This document shows, in pieces, positions 52,146-62,163 of a stretch of DNA of 64,000 bases. Under the pieces are notes generated by a model. That model ran no database searches, was not told the origin of the DNA, and saw only the letters and a program-made list of their open reading frames with translations. Source of the DNA: Granulicella aggregans (GTDB lineage: Bacteria > Acidobacteriota > Terriglobia > Terriglobales > Acidobacteriaceae); the NCBI RefSeq assembly GCF_025685565.1, contig NZ_JAGSYE010000001.1, positions 1,550,001 through 1,614,000 on the forward strand. Direction: 5' to 3'. Position 1 is the stretch's first letter. Every line of letters begins with the position of its first letter. The position numbers and the translations under genes were made by a program.

Positions 52146-53294
52146 ATGATTCCTGCGAGAACGATCAAGGCTCCCCGTCTACTTTCGCTCGATGTGCTGC
52201 GTGGTGCCACGGTGGCGCTCATGATCCTGGTCAACAACGCCGGGGCCGCGTCGATCGCTTATGGGGAGCTGCGTCACTCGGCCTGGAACGGATGCAGCCT
52301 GGCGGATGTCGTGTTTCCAATGTTCCTGTTCATCGTGGGGGCTTCCATCGCGATTGCGCTGCCGCGCAGGCTGGAGCGAGGGGATACGCAGGTTGCGGTG
52401 CTCGCGCAGGTGCTTCGACGTGCGGCAGTGATCGCAGCGATCGGGCTGGCGTTGAACGCTCTGCCGATGTTTCACATGGGTGAGCTGCGGTACTATGGCG
52501 TGCTGCAACGGATCGCGCTGTGCTACCTGTTTGCGAGTGTCATCTTTCTGTACGGGCGCGCACCCGCGTGTGCTGCGGTTGTGGTCATGGCGCTGGTAGG
52601 GTATAGGCTGCTGTTGTGCGATGTCCCTGTGCCGGGATTTGGGCTGCCGGGAATCGATGTGCCTCTGCTCGACCCGCGTGGGAACCTGACGGCGTGGCTG
52701 GATCGGAGGCTGGTGCCGGTCACGCATCTCTATCATCAGGGGTTTTACGATCCGGAGGGGCTGCTCAGCACACTGCCCGCAGTAGCAACGACGCTCTTTG
52801 GAACGCTGAGTGCCTTGTGGCTGCGCGGTGAAACTTCGGAGCGCCGAAAGGCTGTCTGGCTGCTGCTGTGCGGGGTCCTGCTGCTAGGCGGCGGCCTCGC
52901 GTGGGGACAAAGCTTTCCGCTGAACAAGCGCCTGTGGACGAGCTCGTTCGTATTGTTCAATGCGGGTCTGGACATCGTCTTGCTCGCAGCCCTGTATCGG
53001 GGAATTGATTGCCGCGGAGAGCGGGACTCACGGTTGCGGAAGAGCCTGGTGCCGTGGCTGGCGTTCGGCAGCAACGCGTTGACGGCGTATATCTTCAGCG
53101 AGGTGCTGGCGGTGTTGTTGAGCGCAATTCCTGTGGGGCATCAGGAGACGCTGCAGCAGTGGCTGTTCCGGTTGATCCCGCCGGGTCTGGGGTCTCCGGC
53201 GTTTCTTTCGCTGATCTATTCGTTGTTGTTTGTGGCGGTATGTTTTGTGCCGGTGCTGGGGCTGTACCGGCGCAAGATCTTCATCAAGCTCTAG
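52146..53294 (+). CDS. Heparan-alpha-glucosaminide acetyltransferase-like membrane protein (NagX/DUF5009)
   Basis: This 382-residue inner-membrane protein has about ten helices. It opens with LLSLDVLRGATVALMILVNN and continues with WNGCSLADVVFPMFLFIVG, both marks of the NagX/HGSNAT acyltransferase family. These proteins pass acetyl groups across the membrane to amino-sugars. In this glycan region it could acetylate a sugar released in the periplasm before or during uptake. It starts at ATG 52146 with AAGAAAGAAGAGC upstream. An R3 repeat follows its stop. Confidence 0.9.
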   Translation: MIPARTIKAPRLLSLDVLRGATVALMILVNNAGAASIAYGELRHSAWNGCSLADVVFPMFLFIVGASIAIALPRRLERGDTQVAVLAQVLRRAAVIAAIGLALNALPMFHMGELRYYGVLQRIALCYLFASVIFLYGRAPACAAVVVMALVGYRLLLCDVPVPGFGLPGIDVPLLDPRGNLTAWLDRRLVPVTHLYHQGFYDPEGLLSTLPAVATTLFGTLSALWLRGETSERRKAVWLLLCGVLLLGGGLAWGQSFPLNKRLWTSSFVLFNAGLDIVLLAALYRGIDCRGERDSRLRKSLVPWLAFGSNALTAYIFSEVLAVLLSAIPVGHQETLQQWLFRLIPPGLGSPAFLSLIYSLLFVAVCFVPVLGLYRRKIFIKL

Positions 53295-53865
53295 CACCTT
53301 CGATGCCCGTAGTGTCTTCTTCATTCAATCGGCCTTGCTTAAGGGCAAGGCTTGAGCCGTCCCGCAAGAGCTTCCTGTTGTCTTCCGGCTTTAGCCGCTG
53401 AGGGACTCTCTTCGGTCCGAGTCCGAATGGCTAAGGGTCAGGGGCCCTGCCATGTGTCGATCGTGGGTGACATCTCACCGGTCGACAGCAGATGTCGTAG
53501 CGCAGCATGACGGATGAGGTGCCGGCGTCGAGTTGGACCGCGTCCTTGTGCGCGGTCAGGATTCTGCCGCCAACGATCATGGAGTCGATGAGCCAGTCGA
53601 CTGCACGAACGACGTTGGGATAGGCCCCCAACCTACCCGTTCGAGTAGGTTGAAATGTACTCTTCACGAGTCATTCATCTTCGGAACTCTTTGCTAAGCT
53701 AAGCGCAAGCCAAAGTTGACAAAATTCATCTCTCTCGATCGGCGAAGGTGCTCATTCGCTGTCGTGGATGAGCTGCGCTTCAAAGTCACCCGTTCTTCGC
53801 CATGTCCACGATTTCGCAACGGCTCGATGAGAGCGATCTTAGTCACCGCACCTGGAGAACAAGTA
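53295..53865. other. 571-bp gap before the S53 peptidase gene
   Basis: The gap holds the third R3 repeat (53333-53407), a short inverted repeat CAACCTAC/GTAGGTTG (53629-53636 and 53645-53652), and an unsupported 78-codon minus-strand frame (53431-53667, GTG start, no family match, no ribosome site). I see no reliable gene. A promoter for the peptidase is expected near its right end. Confidence 0.5.
53333..53407 (-). repeat. REP-like double-hairpin repeat R3, copy 3 (reversed)
   Basis: Read on the minus strand this has CAGCGGCTAAAGCCG and then a degenerate second hairpin ending CCCTTAAGCAAGG, in the same order as the copies at 3364 and 9404. The second stem has lost several pairs, so this is the most diverged copy. 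Confidence 0.78.
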
Positions 53866-56800
53866 ATGATCTTGAACAAGCTTCGTGGCCTAGCCTGGTC
53901 TTTTCTCGGCGCTGCCTCCCTTGCGGCATATACCGCGTCAGCCCAAACTGTGTCACCGCCGGTCGCGCAGATCACCAAGCCGGTCGATGCTTCTGTCAGG
54001 CATACCATCGCGGACAGCGTTCCCGTGCAGGTGAGGTCGGCATCCGATCTCGGTCGCGCTTCAGCCGCGTTGCCGATGAAAGACATGCTGCTGCGGCTCA
54101 AGCCCAGCGCTGCCCAGGTTACCGCGCTCAACAAGTTCGTCGCGGACGTGCAGAATCCGAACTCTCCCAACTTTCACAAGTGGATCACTCCCGCGGAGTT
54201 TGGCTCCCGCTTCGGTGTCTCCGATGCCGACGCGAAGACGGTTGCCACGTGGCTCACTTCGAATGGCTTCACCGTCAACCAGGTCGCTAACGGAAAAGGG
54301 TGGATCCGATTTTCAGGAACATCCTCGCAGGTCGAGAGCGCGTTCGCGACGGAGATCCACTCGTACTCGGCGGCGGGCGCGAAGCAGTACGCGAACGCCA
54401 AGCCGATCTCGATCCCGGACGCCCTCTCCCCCGCAGTGGCAGGTCTTCTAAGCGCCAACAGCTTCACCAAGCGTCCTCTCCACAGCCCGGTTGCGAACAT
54501 CAAGCGCGGATCGGACGGCAAGATGCTTCGTACCGCCGCGGCTCTTTCGTCCGCCGATACCGCTGCCGTCGCCGCCCTTGGAGGCGATAAGAACATCGCC
54601 CAACCGAACTTCACTTCGCAGGAGTCTCCAGAGGTCACCTTTCTTGCGCCCGGAGACTTCTCCCGTATCTACAACACCAAGCCGCTGATCGCCGCGGGAA
54701 CCGATGGCACCGGTGTCTCCATCGCCATCGTAGGCCGGTCCGACATCAGCCTCTCCGACGTCGAAGCGTTCCGTACTGTCTTCGGGCTGCCCTACAACGA
54801 CCCCAACTTCATCCTCGCCAACGGAGATCCCGGGGTGATTCCCGGTGACGACGAAGAGGCCATCCTCGACGTCGAATGGTCCGGAGCCGTTGCGCCCAAG
54901 GCGAAGATCAATTACGTCATCGGCGCCAGCACCTACTCGACGGACGGCGTCGACATCTCCGCCTCCTACATCGTCGACAACGTCGTCTCGCCCATCATGA
55001 CTGTCAGCTTCGGCGCGTGCGAGCAGTCCCAGAGCCAATCCGAGATCGACTTCTACAACAACCTCTGGGAGCAGGCCGCCGCCGAAGGCATCTCCGTGTT
55101 CGTCTCCGCGGGCGATAGCGGCTCCAGCGCCTGCGACGACGTTCCCTACGAATACATCGCCACGCCTTACAGTCTTGGCGTCAGCGCTCTCGCTTCCACG
55201 CCGTTCAACACCGCCGTCGGCGGTACCGAGTTTGCTGACACCAGCACCAACACCTACTGGAACACCAGCGTCAACTCCGACCTCTCCTCCGTCAAGGGAT
55301 ACATCCCCGAGACAGTTTGGAATGAAGCCTGCAACCCGTATCTTCCCGTCAGCGCTACCAACTGTTTCTACGATCCCAACACCTACGGCACCTATGCCGG
55401 TGCCGGCGGAGCGAGTAACTGTTCCGTACACCCGGACGGCGATACGAAGAGTCTCTTTACCGGCCTCTTCGACTGTCAGAGCGGTTACCCCAAGCCAGCG
55501 TGGCAAACCGGTCCCGGCGTTCCCCAGGATGGAGCCCGCGACATTCCCGACGTGTCGCTGGCCGCCGCGGGAGGCCACGATGGCTACATGATCTGTTACG
55601 ACGGCTCCTGCCAATGGACCACGAATCCCGACGGCTCGATTTCACTCAACTCCGCTGCGATCATCGGCGGAACCTCAGCTTCCTCGCCCTCGATGGCCGG
55701 CATTATGGCCCTGGTCGAACAGAAGAATGGGCAGTATCAGGGTCTGGCGAACTATCAACTCTATAAGTTAGCCAACCTGCAGGCATCCAACTCCTGCGAC
55801 TCATCCACCGAAACCGATCCCACCCAGGCCAGCTCCTGCGTCTTCAACGACATCACCGCTGGCAGCAACGCCCTGTTCTGCGATTTCGGCAACCCCGACT
55901 GCACCACGCAGGTGGGTAACGACGGCTACGGACTCCTGTCTGGATGGTCGGCAACTCCCGGCTACGATCTTGCCAGCGGCCTTGGCTCGGTCAACGCCGC
56001 CAACCTTGTAAGCGCCTGGGGCTCGACCTCCCTCGTCGCAACTGCATCGACTCTCACTGTCTCCTCTACGAAGTTCGCTCACGGCACACCGGTCAACGTG
56101 ACCAGCGTCGTATCGCCTACCACCGGTTCGGGAACTCCCTCGGGCGACATCCTTCTCAAAGCCACTGGAACCTCCATCGCCACCCCGGATATCCCCGAGA
56201 CGCTCGTCAACGGTCAGTATGCCGCTTCGCTTAACAACCTGCCGGGTGGAACCTACAACCTCACGGCGCAGTACGTTGGCGACGCAACCTACGCCACCAG
56301 CACCTCCGCTCCCGTCTCGCTTACGGTCACGCCGGAAGACAGCGTGATGACGCCACAGACCCTGGCTCCGTCGCGGTTCCTCATCCTCGGCAAGCATCCC
56401 ATCGTTCCGGCGACGGGCATAGGTCTGGGGACCAACTGGTACATCTCCATTAGCGTTGCCGGCAACTCCGGCGGCGGTATCCCGACAGGTTCCATCGCGA
56501 TCAACGATGGTACCAAGACCATCGGCACCTACCCGCTCGATAGCACTGGCTCGATCTACATTATCTGCGGTCCTTACACGGAGTGCGACTACCCGCTCGG
56601 CACGGTGAACTTCACCGCAACCTATAGCGGCGATAGCAGCTTCAATAAGTCCACCTCGACCTTCCCCTTCACGATCAACAAGGGATCGATTGAGTTTGAG
56701 GTCCTGCTTAGCTCGCTAACTCCGCCTGCTGGCTCTACCGTTGTGGCCCAGGTTTACTTCAACAACGATCCTGTGGTCCTGCCCACCGGCACCGTCTCGC

Positions 56801-58374
56801 TCTACCGCGACGATACCGGCGCTCTGATCACCACAGGTACCATCGGTGCGGACGGCACCGCCAACATCCCCTTCGTCGCGGCCGCCGGTGACTATCATGT
56901 GACCGGAACGTATCCCGGGGACAACAACTACAAGGCAGGCACGCTGTTTGGCTATGACGAACTCATCACCAGCGCAGGCGGAGCTATCACCACCTCGACG
57001 ACCCTGAGCGTCAACTCCACAACCTCCGTCATCGGCGGTAAGACGCAGGCGGTCATCGTCGTCACACCTTCGAGGACAACGGCCTCCGCGACCATCCCTT
57101 CGGGAACGGTCACGGTGCATACCGCCGACGGACTCCAGGTAGCTCCTGTGAACCTCGTGGGCGGTCAGGCGACGGCCTTCCTGAGCTGGGGCGCAGGCAA
57201 CATCGGCGTGGAGAAGGTCTACGCCACCTACGACGGAGACGCCAACTTCAACGGCAGCAGCACCGCCATCATTCCCATCACCGTCAATAAGGCCACGGCT
57301 ACCCTGCAACTGAGCGCGCTCTCCGGCTACGTTGCGGCGGGAGGACAGACGAGCGTCACCGCTGCCATCGTCAGCACCCCAACCACGCTTGCGGCCGCTC
57401 CTCCGACCGGAACGGTTCAGTTCTTCGACACCGTTGGCACCGCCGCCGCCGTCCCGCTCGGAAATCCTCAACCCATCAACGGCGGTAATGGTGGCAGCCT
57501 CATCGCCACTCTCGCTCCCGTGCTCGCCAGCGGTATCCATAGCATCACCGCGGTCTACTCGGGCGACGTCAACTGGAACACCGCCACCACCGCCACTGCT
57601 GTGACCATCGACGCAACGACTCCCGACTTCTCGGTCGTTGCCACCCCCAACCCCCTGATCGTTGTCGCCGGCCAGTCCGCGGCGGTCGATGTCACCAGCC
57701 AGAGCGTGCTTGGCTTCAACGGCCCAGTCGCCCTTAGCTGCGGCACTCTACCCGTGGGCCTGACCTGCAACACGGCAACTGTAGCTGCGGGTGCAAGCGG
57801 AACCATCACCATCACCTCCACCGCCCCTGGCACCGCGACCCATGCACAAAACAGCATGGCGGCACCGGCACTGGGTGCGACCGGAGCAGGAGCGCTTGCC
57901 GCGCTGCTGATGCTGGTCATGCCGAAGCGCCGCCGCCGCGTGCAACTGCTGCTCGTGGTGTTCGCAGCCGGTATCGCCGTCTCGCTCTCGGGTTGCGGCG
58001 GTAACGGTTCGCCGAAGTCCACCGCGCTCGCGCTTACCTCTTCCAGCACGAAGGTGGCTTCCGGTTCGGCGGTCACTCTGGAAGCCACAATCAGCTCCTC
58101 GGACAATGTCACTGGAACCGTAACGTTCTCCGATAACGGCACCGCCATCGGTACACCCGCAACCGTTAGCGGCGGTGTAGCGACGCTCTCTACGAGCACG
58201 CTCTCCGTCGGCACCCACTCCATCACGGCAACCTACTCCGGTGACAGCAAGAACCTGAGCAGCCAGAGCGCCGACACCCTCAACCAGACGATCACCGGCA
58301 CGTTCAACCTCACCCTCAACGCAACCTCCGGAACACTGAGCCATGCTCTTACCGTTCCGGCCACCCTGCAGTAA
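53866..58374 (+). CDS. S53 (sedolisin/kumamolisin) peptidase with Ig-like repeats
   Basis: This 1502-residue secreted protein has several parts. A signal peptide (WSFLGAASLAAYTASAQ) is followed by a pro-kumamolisin activation domain (about residues 60-200, SPNFHKWITPAEFGSRFG). The S53 catalytic domain (about 240-720) has E331 and D335 in EEAILDVEW and nucleophile S604 in IIGGTSASSPSMAG, with a calcium-site end GYDLASGLGSVN. Four to six bacterial Ig-like repeats follow. Residues 1331-1377 form a hydrophobic stretch, KRRRR, a second hydrophobic stretch and SGCGG, and a further Ig-like repeat comes after. Sedolisins are acid-active serine-carboxyl endopeptidases. ATG 53866 with GGAG upstream is preferred to 53716. 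Confidence 0.93.
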   Translation: MILNKLRGLAWSFLGAASLAAYTASAQTVSPPVAQITKPVDASVRHTIADSVPVQVRSASDLGRASAALPMKDMLLRLKPSAAQVTALNKFVADVQNPNSPNFHKWITPAEFGSRFGVSDADAKTVATWLTSNGFTVNQVANGKGWIRFSGTSSQVESAFATEIHSYSAAGAKQYANAKPISIPDALSPAVAGLLSANSFTKRPLHSPVANIKRGSDGKMLRTAAALSSADTAAVAALGGDKNIAQPNFTSQESPEVTFLAPGDFSRIYNTKPLIAAGTDGTGVSIAIVGRSDISLSDVEAFRTVFGLPYNDPNFILANGDPGVIPGDDEEAILDVEWSGAVAPKAKINYVIGASTYSTDGVDISASYIVDNVVSPIMTVSFGACEQSQSQSEIDFYNNLWEQAAAEGISVFVSAGDSGSSACDDVPYEYIATPYSLGVSALASTPFNTAVGGTEFADTSTNTYWNTSVNSDLSSVKGYIPETVWNEACNPYLPVSATNCFYDPNTYGTYAGAGGASNCSVHPDGDTKSLFTGLFDCQSGYPKPAWQTGPGVPQDGARDIPDVSLAAAGGHDGYMICYDGSCQWTTNPDGSISLNSAAIIGGTSASSPSMAGIMALVEQKNGQYQGLANYQLYKLANLQASNSCDSSTETDPTQASSCVFNDITAGSNALFCDFGNPDCTTQVGNDGYGLLSGWSATPGYDLASGLGSVNAANLVSAWGSTSLVATASTLTVSSTKFAHGTPVNVTSVVSPTTGSGTPSGDILLKATGTSIATPDIPETLVNGQYAASLNNLPGGTYNLTAQYVGDATYATSTSAPVSLTVTPEDSVMTPQTLAPSRFLILGKHPIVPATGIGLGTNWYISISVAGNSGGGIPTGSIAINDGTKTIGTYPLDSTGSIYIICGPYTECDYPLGTVNFTATYSGDSSFNKSTSTFPFTINKGSIEFEVLLSSLTPPAGSTVVAQVYFNNDPVVLPTGTVSLYRDDTGALITTGTIGADGTANIPFVAAAGDYHVTGTYPGDNNYKAGTLFGYDELITSAGGAITTSTTLSVNSTTSVIGGKTQAVIVVTPSRTTASATIPSGTVTVHTADGLQVAPVNLVGGQATAFLSWGAGNIGVEKVYATYDGDANFNGSSTAIIPITVNKATATLQLSALSGYVAAGGQTSVTAAIVSTPTTLAAAPPTGTVQFFDTVGTAAAVPLGNPQPINGGNGGSLIATLAPVLASGIHSITAVYSGDVNWNTATTATAVTIDATTPDFSVVATPNPLIVVAGQSAAVDVTSQSVLGFNGPVALSCGTLPVGLTCNTATVAAGASGTITITSTAPGTATHAQNSMAAPALGATGAGALAALLMLVMPKRRRRVQLLLVVFAAGIAVSLSGCGGNGSPKSTALALTSSSTKVASGSAVTLEATISSSDNVTGTVTFSDNGTAIGTPATVSGGVATLSTSTLSVGTHSITATYSGDSKNLSSQSADTLNQTITGTFNLTLNATSGTLSHALTVPATLQ

Positions 58375-58403
58375 GAATGGCGCGGTAAATCTGAACCAAG
58401 GGA

Positions 58404-58432
58404 GGACCGCCGAGGCATCGGCGGTCCTTTTT
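58404..58432 (+). terminator. Strong intrinsic terminator after the S53 peptidase gene
   Basis: A perfect stem GGACCGCCGA/TCGGCGGTCC with loop GGCA is followed by TTTTT, 29 bases after the stop codon. It makes a start of the next gene at 58343 (upstream of the terminator) very unlikely. Confidence 0.93.
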
Positions 58433-58474
58433 CTCAGTCGAACGAAGACGCAGCGAAAAGATCGAGACAAACTC

Positions 58475-61400
58475 TTGAGCCTCTCTACCTCTCCTGAATT
58501 CGCGAGCCCTTCGTCGCCGTGGTGTACGTTTCGCGTACGGATTGCCGCAAAGATCTTCAGCTTCCTTCTGCTCGCTGCCTGTTGCTTGTCAGCGTCGGCT
58601 CAGAGGACGATTCAGGTACCGGCCGACTACGCAAAGATCCAGGATGCGATCGGCGCTGCGGTCGACGGCGACACGGTGCTCATCGCCCCCGGCACCTACT
58701 ACGAGAACCTCGACTTCTTAGGCAAGGCAATCACGGTTACAAGCTCGGCTGGTCCGACGACAACGATCGTCAACGGCTCGTTCAAGGCTCCCGTTGTCAC
58801 CTTCCAGTCTCAGGAGACACGCGCGAGCATTCTCTCGAACCTGACGCTCGAGTACGGCAGCACTACCTTTGACTACAAGGGCAATCCCAGCACTACGGGC
58901 GGAGTGTATGTTGGGCCGCAGGCCAGCCCCACGATCCTGAACAACGTGTTGACCACGAACAGCTGTGCGGGCGTGTACTCGAACTCCGGCAACCCGCTCA
59001 TCCAGGGCAACGAGATTACGCAGACGCTGTTCAGTGCGGCGTTTATCTGTCTGCCACCTGGCGGCCCGGCGATCTCGCTGAATGGCGGATCGTACGCGAC
59101 TCCCTTCAAGGACCTCACGCCGGTGGTGATCGGGAACACGATCGAGGAGAACAACGCTCCGGAGGCAGTCTCCGCCACCGGCATCTATATCTTCGGCGGC
59201 ACATCGGCCATCATCGAGAACAACATCATTCGCAACAACCTGAGCGGTGGCATCGGCGCTGCGTTCTCGATGAACGACCCGTCGAGTGGGGGAGGTGGGT
59301 CGGCGAACACCGCAGGAGTCCTGCTCTTTCTCCAGAACCTCGTCTACGGCAACAAGGCCACTAAAGGAGACGGAGGCCTCAGACTCTTCTTCAATTCTGC
59401 TGGAGCCACGCCCGCTCTTTCGCTCATCGCCAACAACACGATCTCGAACAACACGGGCTTCCTGTCCGCGAGCTCGGCGACTTTGCCCTCGTCGACGCAG
59501 GTCGATCTGCAACAGGCGCTATCGCCGGTGAGCCTGGTCAACAACATCATCCTTGGCTCGGGATCTATGCCGGCGGTGAACTGCGTCAGCACCAAGGGAT
59601 TCGACAATCCGACGCCGCCGGTGCTGGACACCAACGACATCTTCAACGGCACAGGTGCCGCGCTTGGCGGTAGCTGCGATGGGCTTGGAGATCTCTCCTT
59701 CAACCCAAGGTTCACCGATGCGAGCACCGGCGACTTCCACCTGCTGCCGGTCTCCGCCGCGATCGACGCCGGCAAGAACAGCGTCCTGTATCTCCAGACG
59801 AAGGACCTTGAAGGCAACACCCGGCCTGTCGACGCCACCGGGCAGGGATATCCCATCGTCGATCTTGGAGCGTACGAGGCGCAGGGAACAGTCGACGCGA
59901 ATCCAACGACCATTACTCTTACGCCCTCGAGTATCTCTGTCAACGCTGGCACGACTATCGATCTTGTCGCGCAGCTCCACTCCGCAAACGGCGTACCCAC
60001 GGGCACTGTGGCTTTCCTTGAAGACGAGAAGCCGCTGGGCTCTGCAATGATCGCCGGGGATGGCTCCGCGTCGGTGACAACGCCTCTGCTTACACCCGGG
60101 GTTCATCTCTTCACCGCCAGCTACGCGGGAGAGGGAGAGTTCACCCCGGCTATCCCCGTCAAGGTCTATGTCTTCGTCGGCAAGTACACCCCCACGATCA
60201 ATCTCACCTCCGACATCAACCCCTCGACCTTTGGCCAGACCGTGACCTTCACCATCACGGTCCGCACACCGGACCATGCAGTCTTGAAGCCCATCGTTCT
60301 TGACGACGTTACCGGAATCCAAATAACCCTCGACGAACCGACTCCGGACGCCAACGGCAATGCCTTGTCAAAGATAAGCAATCTCTCCGTAGGGATTCAT
60401 CATCTCGTCGCGATCTTTCCCGGTGACGAATCGCACGTTTCAGTCGAAGCAGCCTATACCCAGGAGGTCAAGCCCGGCCTGACCTCCAGCCTCGCGTTCA
60501 ACTGCACGCCCAATCCAGCGGGCTCAGATCAGTCCATCAACCTTGCCGCCATGGTCACGGGCTCAAGCGGTACGCCGGCCGGCACCGTCAACGTCACCTT
60601 CAATGGGAACGCCTACGCCACTCTGGTGCTGAACGGAACGGGCTCTGCCTCCGGCATCTTTCCTCCACTGCCTATCGGCACCGATACGCTTTTCGCCACC
60701 TACGCGACCACCAACGGCTACGCTCTCAGTTCCTCCGCGTGCCTGATCGATGTGCACCTGGCAACGAGCATCACCCATCTCTCCGCCAACCCCTCACCGT
60801 CGCCGCTGGGCAAGCCGGTTACGCTGACTGCGGCGATCACTGGAAGTGACGGAACGACCAGCCTGACCGGCGGCTCGGTTGCGTTCTCTTCGTCGCTCGG
60901 CGGCCCGCTGGGGAGCTTCTCCGTCAACGCCGCTGGCACTGCGCAGTCGACGCTGTCGAACCTGCCTGCGGGTCAGCAACAGATCACGGCAACGTTCTCC
61001 GGAGTCGCCAGTCACGGCCCCAGCTCGGCCACGATTCCGCTCGACATTACGCTCGGCGACGACGCGCTCAGTCTCTCGACGACGCCGCCTCGCACGACGA
61101 GCTTTCAGCCGGTCACGTTGAAGGCGCAGTTCCAGACCGACCCTGTCTCCAGTCGCGTCGCTGGAGACACAATCCTGTTCACCGCCAATGGCAACAGCCT
61201 GGGCTCCGCGGTGACTGATGCGAATGGCAACGCAAGCCTGGTCACCACCGCGCTCACGACCGGCACCTATAGCCTGGGCGCGAGCTTTGCCGGAAACTCT
61301 TCCTATGCCGCATCTACCGCTGCGTCGGTGAGCGAGATCATCGATCCGGCACCTACAGCGATCACTCTCACCTCAAGCTCCGCGACCGCCTTTCACTCGC

Positions 61401-62158
61401 AACCGGTCACACTTACTGCGACGGTGACAGCCCCCGGAACTACCGCGATCCCAACAGGAACAATCACCATCACGGACACGAGCACTTCGGCTGTACTTGC
61501 AAGCCAGTCTGTCAGTGCGCAGGGAACGGTCAGCGCAGCGATCTCTTCGCTTGCCATCGGCTCGCACACGCTTGCGGCGACTTATACTCCGCTCAACCAG
61601 GTCTTCGCTCCGTCCTCGCCCTCTACGCCAGCGACGGTGACGATCGAGCCACAGGACTTCACGGTTGCCGCCGCGGAGACCTCGATCACCATCAAGACCG
61701 AGTACCATGCGGACGTCGATCTGATGGTCACTTCGCTCGGAGGCTTGAGTGACACCATCGCCCTGAGCTGCGGCAATCTGCCTGCTTACGTCACCTGCAG
61801 GTTCGCGCCATCCGCAGCTACGCTGAAGCTGGACGCGCCCACTCCTGTGACGCTCACCCTCGATACCGACGCGCTTCAGGACTTTCGCAGCGACCGTTCT
61901 GCTACAGGGAACCGGCCCTTCGGCCCAGCAGCGCCGGTTGCGTTCTGCTCTTTGCTGTTCTTCTTCCTGCCGCGCATCCGCCATCGCGTGCGACTTCTCG
62001 GCCTGGTCGCCATGTTTGCGCTGTTCTTGTCGACGGGATGCTCGGCGCATCTACCGGCGCACACGGCACCCGGAACGTATCGCGTTACGGTCAACGGATA
62101 CTCTCCCGTCCTCAATCAGAGCCGGAGTTTTGACCTTACTGTTGTCGTGACGGAGTAA
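58475..62158 (+). CDS. Secreted parallel-beta-helix protein with Ig-like repeats
   Basis: This protein of about 1227 residues has a signal peptide (IFSFLLLAACCLSASAQ) and a right-handed beta-helix region (about residues 45-475) opening TIQVPADYAKIQDAIGAA, the usual pectate-lyase-like/DUF1565 entry, with Asn-rich ladders such as NNIIRNNLSGG. About six Ig-like repeats of the Big_3 type follow. Near the end is a hydrophobic/basic/hydrophobic/Cys module (Cys about 1189), then a short beta domain. No catalytic residues are claimed; adhesion or polysaccharide binding is likely. The start is uncertain: TTG 58475 is the only candidate start after the terminator with a suitable signal peptide. Confidence 0.82.
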   Translation: MSLSTSPEFASPSSPWCTFRVRIAAKIFSFLLLAACCLSASAQRTIQVPADYAKIQDAIGAAVDGDTVLIAPGTYYENLDFLGKAITVTSSAGPTTTIVNGSFKAPVVTFQSQETRASILSNLTLEYGSTTFDYKGNPSTTGGVYVGPQASPTILNNVLTTNSCAGVYSNSGNPLIQGNEITQTLFSAAFICLPPGGPAISLNGGSYATPFKDLTPVVIGNTIEENNAPEAVSATGIYIFGGTSAIIENNIIRNNLSGGIGAAFSMNDPSSGGGGSANTAGVLLFLQNLVYGNKATKGDGGLRLFFNSAGATPALSLIANNTISNNTGFLSASSATLPSSTQVDLQQALSPVSLVNNIILGSGSMPAVNCVSTKGFDNPTPPVLDTNDIFNGTGAALGGSCDGLGDLSFNPRFTDASTGDFHLLPVSAAIDAGKNSVLYLQTKDLEGNTRPVDATGQGYPIVDLGAYEAQGTVDANPTTITLTPSSISVNAGTTIDLVAQLHSANGVPTGTVAFLEDEKPLGSAMIAGDGSASVTTPLLTPGVHLFTASYAGEGEFTPAIPVKVYVFVGKYTPTINLTSDINPSTFGQTVTFTITVRTPDHAVLKPIVLDDVTGIQITLDEPTPDANGNALSKISNLSVGIHHLVAIFPGDESHVSVEAAYTQEVKPGLTSSLAFNCTPNPAGSDQSINLAAMVTGSSGTPAGTVNVTFNGNAYATLVLNGTGSASGIFPPLPIGTDTLFATYATTNGYALSSSACLIDVHLATSITHLSANPSPSPLGKPVTLTAAITGSDGTTSLTGGSVAFSSSLGGPLGSFSVNAAGTAQSTLSNLPAGQQQITATFSGVASHGPSSATIPLDITLGDDALSLSTTPPRTTSFQPVTLKAQFQTDPVSSRVAGDTILFTANGNSLGSAVTDANGNASLVTTALTTGTYSLGASFAGNSSYAASTAASVSEIIDPAPTAITLTSSSATAFHSQPVTLTATVTAPGTTAIPTGTITITDTSTSAVLASQSVSAQGTVSAAISSLAIGSHTLAATYTPLNQVFAPSSPSTPATVTIEPQDFTVAAAETSITIKTEYHADVDLMVTSLGGLSDTIALSCGNLPAYVTCRFAPSAATLKLDAPTPVTLTLDTDALQDFRSDRSATGNRPFGPAAPVAFCSLLFFFLPRIRHRVRLLGLVAMFALFLSTGCSAHLPAHTAPGTYRVTVNGYSPVLNQSRSFDLTVVVTE

Positions 62159-62163
62159 TCGGC

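Noticed and set aside
53431..53667. 78-codon minus-strand frame (GTG start) in the gap before the S53 gene
   Set aside because: No ribosome site, no recognised family, and the C-terminal part looks random. It could be a gene remnant, but nothing supports it.
54448..55614. 388-codon minus-strand frame inside the S53 peptidase gene
   Set aside because: Gly/Val/Asp-rich shadow frame opposite the catalytic domain; no ribosome site or recognisable motif.
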